14,325 bases of DNA from an uncultured Chitinophaga sp. (GTDB lineage Bacteria > Bacteroidota > Bacteroidia > Chitinophagales > Chitinophagaceae): NCBI RefSeq assembly GCF_937874145.1, contig NZ_CALNBI010000217.1:1-14325 (forward strand), read 5' to 3'. Below, one piece after another: positions 1-7,101 of this stretch (positions are counted from its first letter, which is position 1; each line of letters begins with the position of its first letter). A program made the position numbers and the translations under genes. Under the pieces are notes generated by a model, which saw nothing but the letters and a program-made list of their open reading frames with translations, made no database searches and was not told the origin of the DNA.

Positions 1-1417
1 CGTTACCAGCAAAACCAAAGGCGGCCTGATCGTGGACGTTTACGGCATGGAAACGTTCCTGCCCGGTTCCCAGATCGACGTGAAACCCGTTACCGATTAC
101 GACCAGTTCGTGGGCAAAACCATGGAATTCAAGGTGGTGAAAGTGAACGAGGCTATCCGCAACGCGGTGGTATCCCACAAAGCGCTTATCGAATCCGATA
201 TCGAGCAACAACGTGTGGACATCATCTCCAAACTGGAGAAAGGCCAGGTACTGGAAGGTACTATCAAGAATATCACCGACTTCGGTGCGTTCATCGACCT
301 GGGCGGTCTGGATGGTCTGCTCTACATCACCGACATCAGCTGGGGCCGCATCAGCCACCCGAGCGAGGTGCTGCAGATGGACCAGAAGATCAACGTGGTT
401 GTGCTCGACTTCGACGACGAGAAGAAACGTATCTCCCTGGGTTACAAGCAACTGACCCCCCATCCGTGGGATACTTTGCCCGCTACCATCTCCGAAGGAG
501 CGAAAGTAAAAGGCAAAGTGGTGAACATCGAAGATTACGGCGCGTTCCTGGAAATCCTCCCCGGTGTGGAAGGCCTGGTACACGTATCCGAGATCTCCTG
601 GGCTTCTACCCCCATCAACGCGAAAGAATTCTTCAAACTTGGCGAAGAATACGAAGCAGTGGTGGTTACCCTCAGCAAAGACGAGCGTAAAATGTCGCTC
701 TCTATCAAGCAACTGACCGAAGATCCCTGGTCTACCATCGAAACCAAATTCCCGCTCGACAGCCGTCATAAAGGTATCGTGAAAAACATCACTCCTTATG
801 GCGTATTCGTTGAACTGGAAACCGGCATCGGCGGTATGATCCACATCTCCGACCTCAGCTGGATCAAACGCTTCAACCACCCCTCCGAGTACACGAAAGT
901 AGGCAACGAGATCGAAGTTGTTATCCTGGGTATCGATAAGGACAACCGCAAGCTCTCCCTCGGTCACAAACAGATCGAAGAAGATCCCTGGAACACCTTC
1001 GAAACCATCTTCCCGATCGGTTCCATCCATGAAGGTACCGTGGTGAAGAAAGACGACAAAGGCGCTACCGTGCAGCTGCAATACGGCCTGGAAGCTTACG
1101 CTCCCGCCCGTCACCTGCGCACCGAAGATGAAAAACCGATCGCTGTTGAAGACGTGAAAGAATTCCAGATCATCGAATTCGATCGCAACGAAAAACGCAT
1201 CCTGGTTTCTCATACCAAGGTTTGGGAACAAGCGAAAGCAGACGAAAAAGATGCTGTCATCAAAGAAAAACGTGCTGACGCTGAGAAAACCCGCAAGACT
1301 GTGAAAAACATCCAGTCTAAGGTAGAAAAAGCCACCCTGGGCGACCTGGGCGCGCTGGCCGAACTCAGAGAAAAACTGAAACAATCCGAAGGCGGCGAAG
1401 AAAAGAAAGCCGAGTAG
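1..1417 (+). CDS. rpsA: 30S ribosomal protein S1, 5'-truncated
   Basis: Ribosomal protein S1 binds mRNA on the small ribosomal subunit and helps start translation through tandem S1 (OB-fold) domains. The reading frame is open from base 2 with no start in the window, so the gene begins upstream; 471 residues are visible. Counting from the GTG at 32, four full S1 repeats lie at about residues 70-141, 156-228, 243-314 and 329-399. Each has the G-x-V/I-KNI-x-x-[FY]GAFV core and the [IV]S[DE][IL]SW strand, except the last, which is diverged. The tail of a further repeat precedes them. Bacteroidota S1 usually has six repeats, so about one and a half domains are missing. Residues 400-461 are a charged Lys/Glu-rich tail. 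Two TAG stops stand in tandem (1415-1420). The GTG at 32 is inside an S1 repeat and is not the true start. Confidence 0.96.
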   Translation, partial: VTSKTKGGLIVDVYGMETFLPGSQIDVKPVTDYDQFVGKTMEFKVVKVNEAIRNAVVSHKALIESDIEQQRVDIISKLEKGQVLEGTIKNITDFGAFIDLGGLDGLLYITDISWGRISHPSEVLQMDQKINVVVLDFDDEKKRISLGYKQLTPHPWDTLPATISEGAKVKGKVVNIEDYGAFLEILPGVEGLVHVSEISWASTPINAKEFFKLGEEYEAVVVTLSKDERKMSLSIKQLTEDPWSTIETKFPLDSRHKGIVKNITPYGVFVELETGIGGMIHISDLSWIKRFNHPSEYTKVGNEIEVVILGIDKDNRKLSLGHKQIEEDPWNTFETIFPIGSIHEGTVVKKDDKGATVQLQYGLEAYAPARHLRTEDEKPIAVEDVKEFQIIEFDRNEKRILVSHTKVWEQAKADEKDAVIKEKRADAEKTRKTVKNIQSKVEKATLGDLGALAELREKLKQSEGGEEKKAE

Positions 1418-1442
1418 TAGTATTGTTCTCGTAAAATAGAAG

Positions 1443-1474
1443 TCCCCCTGGTGCAAACCGGGGGGATTTTTTTT
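1443..1474 (+). terminator. Rho-independent terminator of rpsA
   Basis: A 10-bp stem (1443-1452 with 1457-1466, one G-U pair) is closed by a GCAA tetraloop of the GNRA type and followed by eight T. It starts 26 nt after the rpsA stop codon and should end the rpsA transcript. Confidence 0.93.
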
Positions 1475-1788
1475 GCCCCGCAGCAGTGCTCCGAAGTTAA
1501 AGAGGTTACATCTTTGTTGAAGCATGGTTACAGCATGGATAGAGAAGGATGAAGCATCATACCGCCATTTCAACCCTATTTCGCCCTGCTGAAAGCAGGC
1601 TTTATATGGTTAGGACACCCCATCAAATCACAAATTCAGTCGATATATAAACTGAAATGCTCCCGCAGCCCGGTTGCACAAATTACGGGAGAACGGGATC
1701 AGCAGATGCCTGAAACCCCATGCAGTAGCCCGTTATAGCCTATCTATATCCCCTATAACCAAAATTTATTAGGTTTATTTTAACACTT
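1475..1788. other. Gene-free stretch with several small inverted repeats
   Basis: No convincing gene is present between the rpsA terminator and the susC promoter. Four short perfect inverted repeats follow one another: CCTGCT/AGCAGG (1585-1599), TTCAGT/ACTGAA (1635-1656), CTCCCG/CGGGAG (1660-1691) and AACGGG/CCCGTT (1692-1734). A 22-codon ORF (1524-1592, MVTAWIEKDEASYRHFNPISPC) ends inside the first hairpin and lies just after a TACATCTTTG sequence that loosely resembles a -7 element. This could be a small RNA or an old leader, or chance; no known RNA family was recognised. Confidence 0.3.
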
Positions 1789-1831
1789 CCTATACCTTCG
1801 CACCCTATATAGTCTATAAAATTAATAGGGT
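1789..1831 (+). promoter_or_regulatory. susC promoter with overlapping operator-like repeats
   Basis: TACCTTCG at 1793-1800 matches the Bacteroidota -7 consensus TAnnTTTG at all but one base; no clear -33 TTTG is seen. Transcription would begin near 1806, about 30 nt before the susC ATG. A 7-bp inverted repeat, ACCCTAT (1802-1808) and ATAGGGT (1825-1831), straddles that point, and more CCTAT half-sites occur at 1739, 1752 and 1789. The segments CCTATACCTTCG (1789-1800) and TCTATAAAATTAATAGG (1813-1829) recur, nearly identical, in the sulfite reductase promoter. Overlap with the start point suggests repressor binding, but that is inference. Confidence 0.55.
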
Positions 1832-1836
1832 AAAAG

Positions 1837-4800
1837 ATGTCAAATTTGTACAAGCTGACCCTGCTTATGCTGCTGTTTAACCTGACTACATATGCACAAA
1901 GCAGGAAGATCTCCGGAAGCGTCCGCTCCGGCGATGGCCAACCACTTCCCGGCGTCACCGTTTTCATAGCGGGCACATCCACCGGCACCATTTCGGCACC
2001 CGACGGCTCCTGGAGCCTCTCCATCCCGGATACGGCCACCGCAGTGTCTTTCCGCCTCATCGGCATGGAAACGCTCGTGCTGCCTATCAACGGACAGTCG
2101 GAATTAAACGCCGTTCTCCACAACTCCGATAAACAATTGCAGGAAGTTGTGGTGACTGCGCTCGGTATCTCCCGCGCCAAAAAAGCCCTCGGCTATTCGG
2201 TGCAGGAAGTGAAAAGCGCGGAGCTCCAAACCCGGCCCACCAACGCCCTCGGCGCCCTCTCCGGCAAAGTAGCCGGCCTCCAGATCATCTCCGGCGGCGG
2301 AAACATGGGCGGCTCCAACCGTGTGCTCCTCCGCGGTATCAACTCCATCTCCGGCAACAACCAACCACTGTTCGTGATCGACGGTATCACTATCGACAAT
2401 GCCGATATGAACACCCGCAGCACCGCACAGGGCAGCGCCGGAAAGGATGTGGGCAACACCATCCAGGATCTCAACCCCGATGATATCGAATCCGTCAACG
2501 TACTGAAAGGCCCCGCTGCCGCGGCGCTGTACGGTACCCGCGCCGCCAATGGCGTGATCGTTATCACCACCAAGAAAGGCCGCGCCGGCAAAGGGCTCGA
2601 CGTTACCATCAACTCCGGCCTCGAACTGGAACGGATCGTTCGCCTCCCCGAACGCCAGCATCTCTACGGCGGCGGTAAAGCCAATACTTTCCAGACCGCC
2701 AACATCAACGGCACTACCTATAACCTGGTAGATTATGGCATGGACGAAAGCTGGGGTCCCAAACTCGACGGTACCCCCGTTCTCCACTGGTACAACCTCG
2801 ACCCGGAATTCACCGCCGACTACCTCAACCCCCAACCCTGGGTGTATCCCAAACACGACGCCACCGACTTCTTCCGGACCGGCCTCGCCACCACCAACAA
2901 CGTGTCTGTAAGCGGCGGCAACGACAAGCAGACTTTCCGCCTGTCGTACACCAACAAACTCGTGCGCGGCACCACGCCCAATTCCAAATTGCAGCGGAAC
3001 ACCGTCAACTTCTCCGGCTCCAACCGCTTCGGGAAATTCCTCGCAACCGGCAACTTCAACTTCGTGAAGAACCAAAGCACCGGCAGGCCCTGGACCGGCG
3101 CCACCAACCGTGGCATCATGCTCGAAGCCTTCCAGTGGGGACAGGTGCAGGTGGATTACGACAAGCTCCGCGAATACAAACGGGCAGACGGTACGCCCCG
3201 CGCCTGGAACCGCAACAGCTATGAGAACACCGCCGCAGGGCGCGCCACCAAATACATCGACAACCCCTTCTGGTCGGCCTACGAAAGCTACCTCGAAGAA
3301 AACCGCGACCGCTTCTACGGTAACATCGGGCTGAATTACGAAGTCAACTCCTGGCTGAACCTCAGTTCCAAAGTGAACGCCGACCTGTACGGTTACGATT
3401 ACCAGGATCGCATCGCGGTGTATTCCCGCTCGCAGAGCAACTACATCGAATACAATAATAAATTCAGCGAATTCAACTACGAGTTCCTTGCCAATGCCAA
3501 TAAACGCTGGAATGATATCTCGCTTGCAGCATACGCGGGCGGTAACATCATGAACCAGAAGCGTACGATTTCCAACGCGGCTACGCAGGGCGGATTGATC
3601 ATCCCCCAGTACTACAACCTCAAGAATGCCAACAGCGTCCTCAACGAAACCAACCGCTACCAGAAGAGCATTTATTCGCTGTTCGGGAGCGTGTCGCTGG
3701 GGTATAAAAACCTGTTGTTCCTGGACGGTACGCTGCGAAACGACTGGAGCTCCACGCTGCCGCTCGACCGGAACTCTTTCGCTTATCCTTCCGTGTCGTC
3801 CAGCTTTATCGTGAGCGAACTGTTGAAAGACGCTACCTGGCTGGATTTGTTGAAAGTCAGGCTGAGCTGGGCGCAGGTAGGGAACGATACGGACCCTTAC
3901 CAGCTGCAGCAGGTGTATGAATCGGTGCAGTCGTTCAACGGCAACCCCGGCGCCAAACTGCCTACGGTACTGGCCAACAGCCGCCTGAAACCCGAGATCA
4001 CTTCCTCCTTTGAAGCGGGCGTAAGCTTCCGCATCCTCAAAAACAGGCTGGGGCTGGATGTAACGGGTTACAGCAACGACAGCCGCAACCAGATCATCAA
4101 CATACCTACTTCCACCGCCTTCGGATATGACAGTAAATTCATCAACGCCGGTAAAATCAATAATACCGGCCTGGAAGTGACGCTGACGGCGGTGCCGGTT
4201 TCGACGAAGGATTTCAACTGGGACGTGAACCTCAACTGGTCCGCCAACCGCAATAAGGTGGTGGAACTGACGGAAGACGTTACCAGCTTCCCCATCAACG
4301 ACGCCAACAGCCTCATTGCGCTCGTGGCGCGGGAAGGGCAGTCGTTCGGGCAGCTCATGGGGTATGATTTCGTGTATGATGATCAGGGTAATAAAGTAAT
4401 CGGCGCCAACGGGGCATACCTGCGCACCGAGCAGCTGGTTCCGCTCGGCAGCGTGCTCCCGCGCTGGCAGTTCGGTATCGGCCAGCATTTCACCTACAAG
4501 CGTTTTGATGCCGGCTTCCTGGTAGACGGGCGCGTAGGCGGCAAGCTGTTCTCGCAAACGTATAGTGTGGGCATGACTACAGGCGTGCTGAAAGCGACGG
4601 CCGAAAATGGTATCCGTGAAAACGGCCTGGTCCTCGAAGGCGTGAATGGTACGGTGGTGTATAATCCCGATGGCACCTACACCGTATCCGGCACCAAGCC
4701 CAATACTACCCGAATCACGGCGTTGAACTGGGGCGCGGGGCACAGCAGCGGCCCTACTTCCCAGAGCATTTTCGACGCAACGTTCGTGAAACTGCGGGAA

Positions 4801-5010
4801 GTAACGGCGGGTTATACGATTCCTTTCCAAAACAAAACGGTGCAGCAACTGCGCGTATCCGCCTATGGCCGCAACCTGTGGAACATCTACCAGGCCAACC
4901 GCAGCGTGGAGCCTGAGATTACCAGCAGCGGCGGAAACATCCAGGGTATCGAAGGGGGCAATATCCCCGTGCCGGCCACTTTTGGCGTAAACGTACAGGT
5001 GAAATTCTGA
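1837..5010 (+). CDS. SusC/RagA family TonB-linked outer membrane protein
   Basis: This is the TonB-dependent outer-membrane channel of a SusCD importer, which takes up a nutrient delivered by its SusD lipoprotein lid and is powered by TonB-ExbBD. It has 1057 residues, a normal family length. A signal peptide (residues 1-20, likely cut after TTYA) precedes a carboxypeptidase-like regulatory domain (about 22-98) with the GxPLPGV and GWS-type strands. A TonB-box-like segment (LQEVVVTALG, 101-110) and the plug (about 112-250) follow, with the typical LLRGxNSxSGNNQPLFVIDG and GPAAAALYGTRAANGVIVITTKKG stretches. The rest is the 22-strand barrel, ending in Phe (NVQVKF). There is no STN domain and no adjacent FecR/sigma pair, so it is not the sigma-regulated subtype. 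susD follows after 9 nt. The substrate is not apparent: no glycosidase or peptidase is nearby. The promoter motif links it to sulfur assimilation. Confidence 0.96.
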   Translation: MSNLYKLTLLMLLFNLTTYAQSRKISGSVRSGDGQPLPGVTVFIAGTSTGTISAPDGSWSLSIPDTATAVSFRLIGMETLVLPINGQSELNAVLHNSDKQLQEVVVTALGISRAKKALGYSVQEVKSAELQTRPTNALGALSGKVAGLQIISGGGNMGGSNRVLLRGINSISGNNQPLFVIDGITIDNADMNTRSTAQGSAGKDVGNTIQDLNPDDIESVNVLKGPAAAALYGTRAANGVIVITTKKGRAGKGLDVTINSGLELERIVRLPERQHLYGGGKANTFQTANINGTTYNLVDYGMDESWGPKLDGTPVLHWYNLDPEFTADYLNPQPWVYPKHDATDFFRTGLATTNNVSVSGGNDKQTFRLSYTNKLVRGTTPNSKLQRNTVNFSGSNRFGKFLATGNFNFVKNQSTGRPWTGATNRGIMLEAFQWGQVQVDYDKLREYKRADGTPRAWNRNSYENTAAGRATKYIDNPFWSAYESYLEENRDRFYGNIGLNYEVNSWLNLSSKVNADLYGYDYQDRIAVYSRSQSNYIEYNNKFSEFNYEFLANANKRWNDISLAAYAGGNIMNQKRTISNAATQGGLIIPQYYNLKNANSVLNETNRYQKSIYSLFGSVSLGYKNLLFLDGTLRNDWSSTLPLDRNSFAYPSVSSSFIVSELLKDATWLDLLKVRLSWAQVGNDTDPYQLQQVYESVQSFNGNPGAKLPTVLANSRLKPEITSSFEAGVSFRILKNRLGLDVTGYSNDSRNQIINIPTSTAFGYDSKFINAGKINNTGLEVTLTAVPVSTKDFNWDVNLNWSANRNKVVELTEDVTSFPINDANSLIALVAREGQSFGQLMGYDFVYDDQGNKVIGANGAYLRTEQLVPLGSVLPRWQFGIGQHFTYKRFDAGFLVDGRVGGKLFSQTYSVGMTTGVLKATAENGIRENGLVLEGVNGTVVYNPDGTYTVSGTKPNTTRITALNWGAGHSSGPTSQSIFDATFVKLREVTAGYTIPFQNKTVQQLRVSAYGRNLWNIYQANRSVEPEITSSGGNIQGIEGGNIPVPATFGVNVQVKF

Positions 5011-5019
5011 TAAACCGAA

Positions 5020-6561
5020 ATGAACATGAAACAACTTACTTTTCTGAAATATACATTCGCAGCCATCGCCGGGCTTTTGCTGGCGGCCTGCAGCGACGAT
5101 AAGTTCAGGGATATCAATACAGATCCCAATCGTCCGACCGACGTACCCACTACCACGCTTATTTCCAGCGGGCAGAAGCAACTGGTGGACGCACTCCGCG
5201 GCTCTGCGGCCAATTTCCGCGGCAGCATGTTGTTTGCGCAGTACTTTTCACAGAACCAGTACACCAACGAATCGCGGTACGATCTTACCCGTACCGGTTC
5301 CGATGCGATTTGGGACGGAACGTACAAAGCGTTGAATAACCTCGAACAGATTATCCGCCTGAACTCCGATCCGCTGACCAAAGACAGGGTAGCGGGCGCT
5401 GTGGGGCCGAACGAAAACCAGATCGCGATTGTGCGCATCCTGAAATCCTGGGCTTTCCTGTCGCTGACGGATGTTTTCGGTGATATCCCTTACAGTTCAT
5501 ACGGCAGCTCCGATCCGGACTTCCAGGCGTTGAAACTCAACCCGGAAATCCTCAAACCGAAATACGCTTCCCAGGAAAAGATTTATACAGATATCCTGAA
5601 AGAGCTGAAGGAAGCGGCGGCGCAGCTCACGGCCGTCAACACTTTCCAGGCTTACGATGGCATTTACAAGGGCAATACCGCATTATGGAAGAAGTTCGCC
5701 AATTCGCTCCGGTTGCGGGTGGCGGTGCGCATCCGCGCGAAGTTGCCGCAACTGGCCGATACCCATATCCAGGAAGCCATTGCAGGCGGGTTGATTACGA
5801 CCAATGCCGAAAATGCTACCCTGAAATATGAGAACAAATCGCCCAATGAAGCGCCCCTGTTCCGTATCACGGTAACCGAGAACCGCCGCGATTTCTCCGT
5901 TTCGCATATTCTTATCAACGTTTTGAAGGGGGATGTGGGTCCTTTTACCGCGGCTGATCCCCGGTTGGCGGTGTATGCCCGTCCCAATAACCTGGGGCAA
6001 TACCGTGGCCAGCCTTACGGGCTGCAACCTTCAGTGGCGAGCCTGTTGAAAGCGGAAGATATCAGTTTGCCGGGCACGGTGGTGAATGCGGCGGATTATG
6101 CGGAAGTGCTGATCGAGCTGGCGGAAGTGAATTTCCTGTTGAGTGAGGTTCGCGGCTGGACGCAGGCGGATTATGTAGCGGGGGTGCGTGCTTCCCTGGA
6201 GAAATGGGGGGTAGACGGCGCGGCGGCTACGGCTTACGTGAATGCGCTGCCTGCTGCCAACCGGGAGAATGTATTGTCGCAAAAATACCTGGCGCTCTAT
6301 ATGCAAGGGATCGAAGCCTGGTCGGAAGTTCGCCGCACAGGCGTGCCTGCCTGGCTGGTGAAACCGGGAGACGTGGTTTGGCCCGATCTGCCGAACCCGC
6401 TGCCGGGAGAAGATAAGTTTACCCCGTTTGTGGGGACTGGTATTCCCGCCCGGTTGTATTATCCCCAGAAGGAGCAGACGGTGAATGTGGAAAATTATCG
6501 CTCGGCGCTGGCCGCCCAGGGTGGCGATGTGCTGGCGACCAAAGTTTGGTGGAACAAATAA
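5020..6561 (+). CDS. SusD/RagB family nutrient-binding outer membrane lipoprotein
   Basis: This is the surface-exposed substrate-binding partner that caps the SusC channel. It has 513 residues. The lipoprotein signal ends in LLLAAC with the lipidated Cys at residue 24, and the following Ser-Asp-Asp fits the Bacteroidota surface-export signal (acidic residues just after the Cys). The mature N-terminus (FRDINTDPNRPTDVP, then a helix starting TTLISSGQKQ) is typical of the SusD-like group 2 proteins (Pfam SusD-like_2). Helical segments resembling the TPR-like SusD core follow, including the C-terminal QKYLALYMQGIEAWSEVRRTG region found in this family. It lies 9 nt after susC and must be cotranscribed. 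An alternative ATG two codons in (5026) is equally possible. A strong terminator follows at 6588. The ligand is unknown. Confidence 0.95.
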   Translation: MNMKQLTFLKYTFAAIAGLLLAACSDDKFRDINTDPNRPTDVPTTTLISSGQKQLVDALRGSAANFRGSMLFAQYFSQNQYTNESRYDLTRTGSDAIWDGTYKALNNLEQIIRLNSDPLTKDRVAGAVGPNENQIAIVRILKSWAFLSLTDVFGDIPYSSYGSSDPDFQALKLNPEILKPKYASQEKIYTDILKELKEAAAQLTAVNTFQAYDGIYKGNTALWKKFANSLRLRVAVRIRAKLPQLADTHIQEAIAGGLITTNAENATLKYENKSPNEAPLFRITVTENRRDFSVSHILINVLKGDVGPFTAADPRLAVYARPNNLGQYRGQPYGLQPSVASLLKAEDISLPGTVVNAADYAEVLIELAEVNFLLSEVRGWTQADYVAGVRASLEKWGVDGAAATAYVNALPAANRENVLSQKYLALYMQGIEAWSEVRRTGVPAWLVKPGDVVWPDLPNPLPGEDKFTPFVGTGIPARLYYPQKEQTVNVENYRSALAAQGGDVLATKVWWNK

Positions 6562-6587
6562 AACCAGCCATATATTTTTAAGATGGT

Positions 6588-6622
6588 GGAAAGGCATTTC
6601 GAAAGGGATGCCTTTCCTTTTT
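6588..6622 (+). terminator. Rho-independent terminator after susCD
   Basis: A perfect 10-bp stem, GGAAAGGCAT with ATGCCTTTCC, has a 10-nt loop and is followed by TTTTT. It begins 26 nt after the susD stop codon. Confidence 0.9.
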
Positions 6623-6635
6623 ATATATTTATCAA

Positions 6636-6860
6636 ATGGAGTTTATCCTGGCCGCCATTATTCGGTTTATTTTCAGATTTGTAACGATTAATTTGCCCGG
6701 AGGTACAATTCGTTGGCTGATTGGCGGCAGAAAGCGGCCCTGGAAGGCATATCTGTCTGAAGATGAATCGTTTGATAATTTCAGGGCGGTGTTTTTGTTT
6801 GTGCTGGCCCTGGCGTTGACGGGAGGGATCGTTTACTGGCTGTACATAAGTCTGATCTGA
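6636..6860 (+). CDS. Small membrane protein of unknown function
   Basis: A 74-residue protein that I do not recognise. The N-terminus (about residues 2-19) is hydrophobic with two arginines and may lie in or on the membrane. A basic stretch with GGRKRPWK (30-37) and an acidic stretch (SEDESFD, 41-47) follow. A clear transmembrane helix occupies about 50-72, with Trp/Tyr at its end. The pattern of a basic loop plus a C-terminal membrane helix is that of a real small inner-membrane protein. It begins only 13 nt after the susCD terminator tract and has no visible promoter of its own, so it may depend on read-through. It could still be a spurious ORF; orthologues in relatives would settle it. Confidence 0.6.
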   Translation: MEFILAAIIRFIFRFVTINLPGGTIRWLIGGRKRPWKAYLSEDESFDNFRAVFLFVLALALTGGIVYWLYISLI

Positions 6861-6993
6861 TATAGTTGAGTTTATTAATGTTTATAGCATTGTAAATCCT
6901 CATACAAAGCCGGAATTACCTCTTTCTCTATTATTTTTCCCGATTGCGTAAATCAATTTCCCTTTTCGATAAGGTGTCGCCCTCGTCCTGTAT

Positions 6994-7071
6994 GACCTTT
7001 GCGCCGGATTGAGACACCGGAGATGGCCCATTTGTACCCTGCAATAGGGCCTTTTTTGTCTGCGGTGTTTC
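6994..7071 (+). promoter_or_regulatory. Structured leader with terminator-like hairpin ahead of the TonB receptor
   Basis: GACCTTTG (6994-7001) is one base off the TAnnTTTG -7 consensus and would give a leader of about 95 nt. Inside it, GGCCC (7025-7029) pairs with GGGCC (7047-7051), with further inner pairs, directly before six T (7052-7057), which has the form of an intrinsic terminator. An outer 9-bp stem, GAGACACCG (7011-7019) with CGGTGTTTC (7063-7071, one G-U), encloses it. A GGTGTC at 6973-6978 could pair with 7013-7018 instead if transcription starts further upstream. This suggests attenuation or a cis-acting RNA, but no known riboswitch was recognised. Confidence 0.4.
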
Positions 7072-7101
7072 TTTCCGACAATTTTTGTTTTTTAAACATA
7101 C

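Noticed and set aside
2104..5181. A 1025-codon open frame on the minus strand, antisense to susC
   Set aside because: The composition is an artefact of GC-rich codon usage on the other strand; no domain or signal is seen, and the plus-strand SusC is unambiguous.
7001..7075. Cobalamin, TPP or SAM riboswitch in the receptor leader
   Set aside because: The conserved cores of these classes were looked for by eye and not found; only the generic stem and terminator form is present.
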